Source of the DNA: Tabrizicola sp. TH137
GTDB lineage: Bacteria > Pseudomonadota > Alphaproteobacteria > Rhodobacterales > Rhodobacteraceae
Assembly (NCBI RefSeq): GCF_002855575.1
Contig: NZ_PKRQ01000005.1
Span: forward strand, 310,001 to 374,000
DNA length: 64,000 bases
Direction: 5' to 3'
Shown here: piece after piece, positions 56,533 to 64,000 of the stretch
How the letters are laid out: each line of letters opens with the position of its first letter
Position numbering within the stretch: the first letter of the stretch is position 1
Translations under genes and position numbers: made by a program
The notes under the pieces: model-generated
Told to the model about the DNA's origin: nothing
Database searches by the model: none
The model's input: only the letters and a program-made list of their open reading frames with translations

Positions 56533-57682
56533 ATGACCCTGACAAGACGCAAGATGATCATTCTCCTCGGCGGCGGGGCCGTCCTCGCGGCCGGCGCGGG
56601 CTTCGGCTGTGCAGCCACCCGCAGCCCGCGCAGCGCCTACCTGCCCTGGGACAGGGCCGGCAGCTATGACGATCCGCGGATGCGGGCGCTGTCCTGGGCG
56701 CTGCTCGCCCCCAATCCCCACAATCGCCAGCCCTGGCTGGCCGACCTGTCCGAACCGGACGTCATCACCCTTTATGTGGATCGCGACCGGCTGCTGCCCC
56801 ACACCGACCCGTTCAACCGGCAGATCACCATCGGCCTCGGCTGTTTCCTCGAACTCCTCCGCATGGCCGCCGCCGAAGACGGCTTCCGCGCCGAGACGGC
56901 CCTCTTCCCGCAGGGCAGCGCCGCCACGGGCCTCGACGCGCGCCCCGTCGCCCGGATCACCCTGACCGCCGATCCCGCCATCGCCCGCGACCCGCTCTTC
57001 GCACAGGCCCCCGACCGGCGGTCCAACAAGGAACCCTTCGATCTCACCCGCCCGGTCGCGCCCGCGATGCTGGACCCGCTGGCGGCCGCCGTCCGCAACG
57101 GCGCGCGCTTCGGCGGCACCGTGGACGAGACCGAGGTTCGGCACTGGCGCGACCTCACCCGCGAGGCGCTGCGGATCGAGGTGGAAACGCCCCCATACCT
57201 TTCAGGAAAGCGTCGATCTCTTCCGCATTGGCCATCGCGAGGTGGATGCCAACCCCGATGGCATTGATTTCTCCGGCCCCCTCTTCGAAACCCTGCGCCT
57301 CACCGGGCAATTCAGCCGGGAAAGTGCCGCCGACCCGTCAAGTTTCGCCTTCCGCTCCGGGCTGGATGCGGTCTTTGCCAATACCGATACCGCCATGGGC
57401 CATGTCTGGCTGGTCACCGCCGACAACAGCCGCGAGACGCAGCTTGCAACCGGCGCGGACTGGCTGCGGGTCAACCTCGCCGCAACGGCGCAGGGCCTCG
57501 GGTTCCAGCCCCTCAGCCAGGCCCTTCAGGAATTCCCCGAAATGGCCGAACCCTATGCCCGCGTGCATGAACGCCTTGCACCCGAAGGTGGCACGGTTCA
57601 AATGCTGGCGCGCATCGGCTATGGTCCCGCCGTCGGCACCAGCCCGCGCTGGCCCTTGGAAAGCAGGATCATCCATGCCTGA
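56533..57682 (+). pseudogene. Tat-exported Acg-type nitroreductase family protein, frameshifted
   Basis: The first part (56533-~57190) begins MTLTRRKMIILLGGGAVLAAGAG, a Tat-like signal, then nitroreductase/Acg-family segments (WALLAPNPHNRQPWLADL, PHTDPFNRQITIGLGCFLELL, PDRRSNKEPFDL). At a run of five C (57190-57194) the frame changes. The correct continuation is in the next frame (HTFQESVDLFRIGHREVDANPDGIDF, to YGPAVGTSPRWPLESRI). Deleting one C would restore one ~382-residue FMN-type oxidoreductase. Explanations are a true inactivating mutation, a sequencing error, or slippage. It is followed by the MarR gene. Confidence 0.85.
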
Positions 57683-58124
57683 ACGCGAAATGTCCGATTA
57701 CTTCCGGCTCTTCAACGAAATCGGGATCATCGGACAATTGTCGCGCAGCCTGCTGGAGGCCCGGCTGCCGCCGGGCTTCGTCATGGCGCAGTTCACCGTG
57801 CTCAACCATCTGGTGCGGGTCGGCGATGGCCGCACCCCCCTGGCCATCGCGCAGGCCTTTCAGGTTCCCAAGAACTCGATGACCCATTCCCTCACGGTGC
57901 TGGAACGCGCGGGCCTGATCGAGATGCGCCCCAATCCGCAGGATGGCCGGTCCAAGCTGGTCTATATCACCGAGGCCGGCCGCAGCTTCCGGCAGGCGGC
58001 GATGGATGCCTTCGCCCCCGACATCGCCCGGATCGCCGCCGCCTTTCCCCCCGACAGGGTGGCACGGCTGCTTCCCGATCTCGAAGCACTTCGCAAATTC
58101 CTCGATGCCGACCGCGACCCCTGA
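57675..58124 (+). CDS. MarR-family transcriptional regulator
   Basis: 149 residues from MPEREMSDYFRLFNEIGIIG. Winged helix: TPLAIAQAFQVPKNSMTHSLTVLERAGLIEMRPNPQDGRSKLVYITEAG, with the typical MarR wing DGRSK. It overlaps the frameshifted nitroreductase by 8 bp, so the two are in one transcription unit. It probably represses the operon through the tandem sites at 56483-56521. The ligand is unknown, possibly an electrophile or phenolic handled by the reductase. Confidence 0.92.
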   Translation: MPEREMSDYFRLFNEIGIIGQLSRSLLEARLPPGFVMAQFTVLNHLVRVGDGRTPLAIAQAFQVPKNSMTHSLTVLERAGLIEMRPNPQDGRSKLVYITEAGRSFRQAAMDAFAPDIARIAAAFPPDRVARLLPDLEALRKFLDADRDP

Positions 58125-58385
58125 CCCCGCGCGCTTGCCGCGCGTTCGCTGATCCGCGCAGGACCCACAGGCGACAGGCCCGGCGTCCCCCATCGGAACG
58201 ACGGCGCCGCCCCTGGCCCCGGCTTGACCGACAAGAAGGTCAACTCCCATAGTCACCGGAACAACCCGACTGGCCCCGCCCGATTCACATCTGTTGATCC
58301 AAAGACGGCAGGGCCATCACATGACACCGTTCCCGCGGCACAGACCCTTGCCGCGCCAGGCAGGACAGAACCCTTGGAGGCCCCC

Positions 58386-58946
58386 TTGCACCTAGCCCGA
58401 CTTTGCTCTCTGGCCCTTGCCCTGTCCTTTGTCTGCGCGACCTCCCTCCCCGCCCAGGACCTGCCCAGCCCCGAAAGCCTGCTTGCCGGGGCCGACGAAC
58501 AGGGCGCGCTCATGAACCAGTATCGGGACATCCTGCGAAATCCCGATCCCGACATCCGCCATTCCGCCTTCACCAAACTGGCCGTCGTCGAAGATCCGCT
58601 GGTGCGCCAGATGGCCTTTGACGAAGGCTTCTCCGCGGCAGATGCAACCATGCGGATGCTCGCCCTGCGCTACAGCCTCTTCGACCGCGACGCCATCCTC
58701 GTCGAATTTCCGGGGACGGACCTGCCGCCGCAAGCCTACCGCCTGATCGAAAGGGATTACAGCAACGGCGAATTCGTCGCCCAGTCGGGCTCCAGAAGGC
58801 CGGGGCGCGTGCAGGGCCTCCAGGTGGTGATCGAATACAACCAGTGCATCCTGGAACTTGTCCTGAACGACGATGATGCCCTTGTCGGCGAACAGATCTG
58901 CACCGATCAGAGACTGCCGATCGAGGTCAACCTGCGCGGGATGTAA
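58386..58946 (+). CDS. Secreted hypothetical protein (TTG start)
   Basis: 186 residues from a TTG at 58386 with GGAGG five bases upstream; the first residues (LHLARLCSLALALSFVCATSLPAQD) make a good signal peptide. An in-frame ATG at 58224 would bury it behind a non-secretory leader. Mature part: HEAT-like helical stretch (DPDIRHSAFTKLAVVEDPLVRQMAFDEGF), then a C-terminal beta part with two Cys (NQCILELVLND, GEQICTDQRL). No known family. The preceding 261 bp show no gene or clear motif. Confidence 0.65.
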   Translation: MHLARLCSLALALSFVCATSLPAQDLPSPESLLAGADEQGALMNQYRDILRNPDPDIRHSAFTKLAVVEDPLVRQMAFDEGFSAADATMRMLALRYSLFDRDAILVEFPGTDLPPQAYRLIERDYSNGEFVAQSGSRRPGRVQGLQVVIEYNQCILELVLNDDDALVGEQICTDQRLPIEVNLRGM

Positions 58947-58955
58947 GGTCCGCCC

Positions 58956-60050
58956 TCACTCCCCGCCCACCTCGATCCGCCCCAGGCTGACGGTGCCATC
59001 CGCACTCCATCCGCTGTGGATCAGGATACGGATGCGCCGGGCCAGACGCGGCACGCCGAAATCGACGGTCTGGACCTCGATATCCTTGCTCAGCACGGCA
59101 TTGGCGAAGGATTGCCATGATCCCTCGCCCTCGGCATCCCGTGTAAGAAAGACCTCCACCTCGCGCGGATGCGCCTGCGGCGCGCCGGCCGCCCGCACGA
59201 AGGTCAGCGCCGAAACCCGCCCGACATCCTCGCCCGTCAAGGCCAGCACGACCTCGACAGGCCATTCGACCGGGCTTGCATGCCACTCCCCCCCGGCCTC
59301 GCGCGGCAGGGTCAGGACTTCCGCCGCCTGATCCGGGGCCAGGGGACGGGCCGTCGTCCGCTCGACCGCAACAGCCGCCGCCGCGGCAACAGTTGCGGCG
59401 GGTTCCGGCGGCGCCACCGCGCCCTTGGACCGCCAATCCGCCAGATAGACGGCATAGGGCCAGGGAATGGCCGTCGGCAGGCTGTCCGCCGCCCCCTGTG
59501 TCTGCACGATCCCCACCGGAACATCGCCGATCATCAGCAGCGCCCCGCTGTCACCGGGTTGCACCGACCAGGGCGGTTGCCTTGCGTCCTGGATCTCCCG
59601 GAAGGTCAGCTTGTCCTTGCTCTGGAAGACCAGTTCGACATCCCGGAAGATGGTCTCGCCGCTGGCCAGGACGATCCGCATCTTCATCTTGCCACCAGCA
59701 GCCAGCACAAGGGCCATCGCCTCGTCATGCGGCACAAGCGGCGCGGAACAGGCATCCGTCACCGCCCCGTCGATGGTCAGCAGCGAAAGGTCATGGCCAA
59801 GGTCCATGGTCCTCTGCGCCCAGCCATCCTTCAGCACACCATCGCGCAGGAACAGGTTGCCAAAGCCGTTCCCCGCATCAATCACATGCTGGGGCGTCAG
59901 GCCAAAGCAGGTGCCGCCATCCAGGAAAAGAACCGCCTGCCCGACCTCCGCTCCCGCCGTGACATGCGCCTGATCCGCCCAGGCCGCCGGGGCCAGCACG
60001 GGCAAGGCGCCAAGATGCACCGCCATCACCGCAAGACCTGCGCACCGCAT
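58956..60050 (-). CDS. Secreted trypsin-like serine protease with C-terminal discoidin-like domain
   Basis: 364 residues from MRCAGLAVMAVHLGALPVLAPAAWA (signal peptide). Catalytic triad candidates are intact: H55 in LTPQHVID, D87 in GHDLSLL, and S168 in QPGDSGAL. A proline/alanine hinge (~210-245) leads to a C-terminal ~100-residue beta domain (WPVEVVLALTGEDVGRVSAL, REVEVFLTRDAEGEGSWQSF, ARRIRILIHSGWSADGTVSLGRIEV) resembling F5/8-type discoidin domains that bind glycans or surfaces. It is the last gene of a three-gene operon starting 2 bp after the membrane protein gene. Confidence 0.78.
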   Translation of the reverse strand: MRCAGLAVMAVHLGALPVLAPAAWADQAHVTAGAEVGQAVLFLDGGTCFGLTPQHVIDAGNGFGNLFLRDGVLKDGWAQRTMDLGHDLSLLTIDGAVTDACSAPLVPHDEAMALVLAAGGKMKMRIVLASGETIFRDVELVFQSKDKLTFREIQDARQPPWSVQPGDSGALLMIGDVPVGIVQTQGAADSLPTAIPWPYAVYLADWRSKGAVAPPEPAATVAAAAAVAVERTTARPLAPDQAAEVLTLPREAGGEWHASPVEWPVEVVLALTGEDVGRVSALTFVRAAGAPQAHPREVEVFLTRDAEGEGSWQSFANAVLSKDIEVQTVDFGVPRLARRIRILIHSGWSADGTVSLGRIEVGGE

Positions 60051-60052
60051 CG

Positions 60053-61210
60053 TCACTTTCCCTTTCTCTGGCCAAGGACTAGCCCCGCAATGCTGATCGC
60101 CAGGGTGATCGCCCCGAACAGGATCAGCAGAAGCGGATCGTTGCGAATGCGGCTCGTCCAATCCGGCGCCAGTTCAAAGCGCGCGCCCAGCCTGTCCACG
60201 ATGATCCGCTGCGCCGGACCGGCATAGACGATCTCGAACCCCCGCTCATCCTCTTCCGGATCGAAAAGGATCACGCCATGCATCGGACCCGCGGTTTCAC
60301 AGCTTTCCCGGTCGATGATCCGCAGCCCTGCCAGCAGGTCGCATGTCTGGCGATGCAGGAGGGATCGGCGGCCCGGCATTTCCGCCGAAATGACATCGCC
60401 CGGCACGATCTCCGCCCGTGACACCTCGAATCTCGGCGCCCCCCCGCGTGCCGCCATATAGCCCGCCGCCGTTCCTCCCATCGTCAGGCCCGGAGTCCCG
60501 CTCTCGGGCGAAAAGCCGATCTGCGCCGGACCCAGAAAGACCAGCGGGCTCTGCGGCGCGACCCCGGTCCAGGTGATGCGCACCGTGCCGCTGAACCGCA
60601 TCTCGGCGCTGCCCCCCGCATAGGGGCGCAGCCGCGATCCCTTGCCCGCAGCCGCCGCCTCCGCCTCCCCGGCCGCCGCGACGTCAGGAACGATCACCAC
60701 CTCAAGCCGCCCCTTTTCAAGACTGCGGATCGTCACCGCGCTTCCATCCGCCGGGGTAAAGAACGGCTCCGGCGGAAGCGCCGCCAGACAGATCGGGGGC
60801 GGTTCCGGCTCGGCTGCGGTAAAGGGACGATCCTCGCACAGCTCGGCACCGTCGATGCGCCAGCCATCATTCGGAAAGGGCTTGATCGCCCCGATACGGA
60901 CCGCCTCGCTGCGGGCATGGATCACGAAACCGCTTCGATGCTGGTTGAAGGCGGCAATCACCACCAGCAGCAGAACCGCCGCGACCACGATCAGAAGATG
61001 GAGCCGCGTCGGACGATGGCGCCCAGCCCACGCTGCCAGCCCGGCAACCGCCTCCACCAGCCATCGGCGGCGTGCAGGGGGCGGCACCTGTCCTTCCCCG
61101 GATGCCCTCTCCTGCGCGCTCCGACCTGCGGGTCGGCTGGCAGGCGCCCCCGGCGCCTTTCCCTGCGCCACGCTTCGGCCCGCTCCCCTCTTGCCCGCCC
61201 CGTCCGTCAT
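60053..61210 (-). CDS. Bitopic membrane protein of unknown function
   Basis: 385 residues. A basic, Pro/Arg/Gly-rich cytoplasmic N-terminus (~70 residues), TM1 (LHLLIVVAAVLLLVVIAAFN), a ~260-residue periplasmic beta-rich domain with Cys pairs (AELCEDRP, PPICLAAL; TCDLLAGL, ESCETAG), and TM2 (DPLLLILFGAITLAISIAGLVLG). No family is recognised. ATGA overlap with the upstream secreted protein gene (61207-61210) and a 2-bp gap to the protease indicate a common complex, by inference. Confidence 0.75.
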   Translation of the reverse strand: MTDGAGKRGAGRSVAQGKAPGAPASRPAGRSAQERASGEGQVPPPARRRWLVEAVAGLAAWAGRHRPTRLHLLIVVAAVLLLVVIAAFNQHRSGFVIHARSEAVRIGAIKPFPNDGWRIDGAELCEDRPFTAAEPEPPPICLAALPPEPFFTPADGSAVTIRSLEKGRLEVVIVPDVAAAGEAEAAAAGKGSRLRPYAGGSAEMRFSGTVRITWTGVAPQSPLVFLGPAQIGFSPESGTPGLTMGGTAAGYMAARGGAPRFEVSRAEIVPGDVISAEMPGRRSLLHRQTCDLLAGLRIIDRESCETAGPMHGVILFDPEEDERGFEIVYAGPAQRIIVDRLGARFELAPDWTSRIRNDPLLLILFGAITLAISIAGLVLGQRKGK

Positions 61211-61899
61211 GGCAGAACGATCTTGAAGCTCGTCCTTTCCAGGGCCACGCCCGACTGACGGCGGAACACCGTTGCCGTAAGCTCCCCGACAGCCGCAGTG
61301 GTGATTTCGCAGCGGAAATCAAAACCCGTCTGGCGCGGATCGGGCTGCCGGATGCAGGGGCTGGGTGGATCGGACCCGATCATCAGATAGGCCTCATCGC
61401 TTCGGGCATTCAGAAGCACGTCGAATTCCGTGACCCCGCCCTCGCTCGGTTCGCCCCAGGCCGACAGAAGATAAACCGGCAAGGCCCCCGATGCCTCTTC
61501 GCAACTGCCGACAAAGCCGCGTATCGCCAGTTCCTCCGCCGCGAATTTCCTCAACTCGTCCACCCGCGATGTCGAATTGTAGATGGTAAAGACGGTGACC
61601 GGATTTTCCGACGCCTCCTTCGATTCCGCCTGCATCCGGTAGTTCCGGAAACGGCTTGCGATCTCCAGACACAGCGACGCAGGGGCGAGTGTTCCGGTCA
61701 GAACCGAAACGACAGGATCAGCCGTGGGTTCGCCCTCCACATTCAACCCGACGACAACCTGCCCCGAGACCGGCCAGACCGGATCCCATTCCTCGTAATT
61801 CACATCGAAATCCACGGCCTGCTGCGCCATGGCCCCCGGCGCCCCCGCAAGGGCAAGACAGAGGCACAGGGTCAGGGTCGGGATGACGAAATTCAACAT
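61207..61899 (-). CDS. Secreted hypothetical protein, first gene of protease operon
   Basis: 230 residues from MLNFVIPTLTLCLCLALAGA (signal peptide ending AMAQ). The mature domain is beta-rich with cysteines (LCLEIASRF, VGSCEEA, PSPCIRQ, DFRCEI) likely forming two disulfides. No known family. It starts a coupled three-gene minus-strand operon with the membrane protein and the trypsin-like protease. It is divergent from the PG-binding gene at 62175 (275-bp gap, somewhat AT-rich, no clear promoter assigned). Confidence 0.72.
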   Translation of the reverse strand: MLNFVIPTLTLCLCLALAGAPGAMAQQAVDFDVNYEEWDPVWPVSGQVVVGLNVEGEPTADPVVSVLTGTLAPASLCLEIASRFRNYRMQAESKEASENPVTVFTIYNSTSRVDELRKFAAEELAIRGFVGSCEEASGALPVYLLSAWGEPSEGGVTEFDVLLNARSDEAYLMIGSDPPSPCIRQPDPRQTGFDFRCEITTAAVGELTATVFRRQSGVALERTSFKIVLP

Positions 61900-62174
61900 G
61901 CAGAAACTATGCTGAACTTTGATTTTCGAGTCGAGCGCTTAGAGAAACACCCCCCTTCGGCCAGTCACGCAAAGGAAAATCCGCCCCTCCAATCGCGCCT
62001 TTCCATCCGGGATTGATGGCCCCGCCTGCCAATGGATGAGCCCGAATTTCGCCATTCAACCCGAGGTCAGTTCATGCATCATCGACTGGCATTTTGCAGT
62101 CAGGAATAGTTTGCAGAATCGAAGAACCGCCCTTTACCCTCAAGGAATTGCATCCTTTTTGGGGGAGAAGCGGT

Positions 62175-64000
62175 TTGAAAAAGTTTATTCTCGCCGCTCT
62201 TTCGCTGGTGGCCGTGCAATCCGTTTCAACTCCGGTCTGGTCCCAGAACAAGGATCAGATCGCGGGCGCCATATTCGGCTTCATCCTGAACGAAGCGATG
62301 CGGAATGGCGGCGCCGCCAATTCTGGGCAGACAGCGCAGGGCGGGACGGCCCCCCGCGCCGTCGAAGGGCCGCAACAACCCAGCATGGACGTGGCCGAAC
62401 GGATGGCCGTGCAGCGCGCCCTGGCCGCCGCCGGTCTCTACAACGGCGCGATAGATGGCGCGATCGGCCCGGCAAGCCGATCCGCCATCGCGGCATGGCA
62501 AAGCTCGGTCGGCGCGGACGGGTCGGGATATCTGACACGCGAACAGGCCGACAGCCTCATCGCCATGGCGCCACCCTCCCTCGACCCTGCGGCACCGGGC
62601 ATGCCCGCGCAACCGGCGGTCGCAACGGCTCATCCCGCCACCATCGACCAGGCCCTGACAGGGCCAGACCTGCTGATCGACGCCGAGAATGCCGCCATAA
62701 CGCGCGAGATGCGCGCGCGTCTCTACCGCGAATTCCTGCTGCGCTACCTCAGCGCCGTCCCCGAACGCGCCGATGACGCGGCCTTCATCGGGACGGTCCT
62801 TTTCAACAGCGCCAGGAACAACGCCTTCGCCGACCCCCGCGTCGTGGAATGGAGCGAGCAGGCCTCCCGCGGGACCGAATTCGAACGTCAGAAAGCCCAT
62901 GAGGCCTTCACCCTCTTCCTGTTCGACCAGGCCAGCAACGCGCCGCTCTCACTGGTCACGGTGAAACGGATTCACTTCCCGGAATACGACTTCAACAAAG
63001 GCCGCTTCCCCCTCGACCTTGCAAAGATCTTCAACCTCGGCGACCCGACCTATTTCGGCCCCGGCGCAGGCATCACCATCCTCGCCACTCCCGGACGCTG
63101 GGCCGAGGTGTCATCCCTCACCGTCCCCGAAGCCGAAGCCGAAATCCTCGCCAGCAAGGTGCATGCCGCCAACGGCTTCGTGGACGTCGTGATGCGCATG
63201 ACCTTCAGCAATTTCCGCCAGAACGCCGACGGCTTCGCCGTCAGCGACCTTTCCGTGGAAACCGTCTCGCTGCATGATACCGCCAATCGTTCCGCCAACA
63301 TCATCGGTCCGACCCTGCTGGTCGTGCCCGATCCGGCGCAAGCCCCCTCCGCCGCAACCGTCTCCGATCTCGGACCGGCCCGCGACGCGGTGGAAAGCTG
63401 GTCCCGCCTCGGCGCCGTCGTCGCCGACGAACGTCTGGTGATCCCGGCGCTGAACTATCAGGCGCAACAGCTTCTCGAACCGGCCCTCGACTACCTCACC
63501 CTGCTGAATTCCCCCGACAGCACCCTCTCGATGAGCGAGATCGCCTATTACGGCACCTCGTTCCTCACGGAAGAGGAACAGCGAACGCTCTTCGGCGGCA
63601 ATCTTGACGATGGCCAATACGGCTATGCCATCCACAATGACGAATTTGCCCTCGCCGAAATCAGGGGCCGCTTCGAAACGACCTTTGGCCCCGCCCTGCG
63701 CGCCCGCGCGCCGAAACTGCCCGTCGCCGCGCGCCTCGTTCTTCCCGTGCGGCTCGGCAACTATGACTTCGATCGCCAGGTCTTCCCCGTCAGACTGGCG
63801 CAAAGCAGCAACCCCTATGACGACGAGGCAGAACAGGTGCGGCCCTTCGTCCTCGATCTCACGGCGCAGCCGGATTTCCGCAAACTCAGGATGGACGTCG
63901 CCCTGGGCAAGGCCGAAATCGCCATGCCGGTGGACGAGGCAAAGGCGCTGAACGCCCGGCTCAAATCCGAAGTCGGCGCCATGCCGGACCTCGAGCAAAC
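62175..64000 (+). CDS. Secreted PG-binding-domain protein (3' end outside window)
   Basis: At least 608 residues, open to the right edge. It starts at TTG 62175 after GGGGGAG: (M)KKFILAALSLVAVQSVSTPVWSQ is a signal peptide. A glycine/alanine linker leads to a PG_binding_1 domain (VQRALAAAGLYNGAIDGAIGPASRSAIAAWQ, ~77-120). Then come a helical region (REMRARLYREFLLRYLSAVPERADDAAFIG) and a large alpha/beta part (FNLGDPTYFGPGAGITIL) with a DUF-like C-terminus cut off. Function unknown. The second PG-binding protein in the window, divergent from the protease operon. Confidence 0.8.
   Translation, partial: MKKFILAALSLVAVQSVSTPVWSQNKDQIAGAIFGFILNEAMRNGGAANSGQTAQGGTAPRAVEGPQQPSMDVAERMAVQRALAAAGLYNGAIDGAIGPASRSAIAAWQSSVGADGSGYLTREQADSLIAMAPPSLDPAAPGMPAQPAVATAHPATIDQALTGPDLLIDAENAAITREMRARLYREFLLRYLSAVPERADDAAFIGTVLFNSARNNAFADPRVVEWSEQASRGTEFERQKAHEAFTLFLFDQASNAPLSLVTVKRIHFPEYDFNKGRFPLDLAKIFNLGDPTYFGPGAGITILATPGRWAEVSSLTVPEAEAEILASKVHAANGFVDVVMRMTFSNFRQNADGFAVSDLSVETVSLHDTANRSANIIGPTLLVVPDPAQAPSAATVSDLGPARDAVESWSRLGAVVADERLVIPALNYQAQQLLEPALDYLTLLNSPDSTLSMSEIAYYGTSFLTEEEQRTLFGGNLDDGQYGYAIHNDEFALAEIRGRFETTFGPALRARAPKLPVAARLVLPVRLGNYDFDRQVFPVRLAQSSNPYDDEAEQVRPFVLDLTAQPDFRKLRMDVALGKAEIAMPVDEAKALNARLKSEVGAMPDLEQ

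Noticed and set aside
60642-61226. 194-aa plus-strand ORF opposite the bitopic membrane protein
   Set aside because: Ser/Arg/Ala-rich with no motifs; the minus-strand frame has two good membrane helices and start/stop coupling to its neighbours.

Overview
The window is a GC-rich (roughly two thirds G+C) chromosomal segment from an alphaproteobacterium, most likely Rhodobacteraceae/Paracoccaceae (Rhodobacter, Tabrizicola or Gemmobacter type). The support is the division and cell-wall block with a DUF2484 gene between murC and murB, a long-tailed FtsZ, the glyQ/glyS context, FolE2 instead of classical FolE, a SAM-II riboswitch on metZ, and the corrinoid/DUF1638 pair. I saw no tRNA, rRNA, CRISPR array, transposase or phage gene.

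Layout. 0-6.4 kb: a cut-off GntR regulator, a HAD nucleotidase, a UbiH-family hydroxylase, a class V aminotransferase, two coupled Lrp/AsnC regulators and divergent ilvC. 6.45-8.11 kb: an AT-richer two-gene island (DUF4365 protein plus a 386-aa unknown) between core genes; this is the best candidate for an undescribed system. 8.3-12.8 kb: glmM-folP, folB and a SleB-type hydrolase. 13-20.2 kb: a glyQ / DUF6446-like / FkbM methyltransferase / glyS / PPDK-like operon. 20.4-30.8 kb: a SPOR + peptidoglycan-binding pseudoprotease, two TrkH proteins, folE2, metZ with its riboswitch, a GST, a cold-shock protein, yciB and a DMT transporter. 30.8-39.7 kb: ftsY, an AlkB-like hydroxylase, xseA, purD, a radical SAM protein, and a corrinoid protein with DUF1638. 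39.8-53.9 kb (minus strand): a division/envelope block transcribed ftsW-murG-murC-DUF2484-murB-ddl-ftsQ-ftsA-ftsZ, then lpxC, bamD and recN. 54.1-64 kb: a more accessory part with a chemoreceptor and secreted sensor-like protein, a frameshifted Tat nitroreductase with a MarR regulator and tandem operators, and several secreted or membrane proteins including a trypsin-like protease operon. The last gene runs off the right edge.

How the genes work together. Much of the window serves the cell envelope: GlmM (UDP-GlcNAc precursor), MurB/MurC/MurG/Ddl (lipid II), FtsW/Q/A/Z (septum), LpxC (lipid A), BamD (outer-membrane proteins), YciB, FtsY, a SleB hydrolase and two PG-binding-domain proteins. 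Folate and one-carbon/methionine metabolism is a second theme (folP, folB, folE2, metZ, corrinoid protein). Intergenic spaces between many genes carry short perfect palindromes of two families. Start codons were chosen by family N-termini and Shine-Dalgarno sequences; most long antisense reading frames are artefacts of high GC and were left out.
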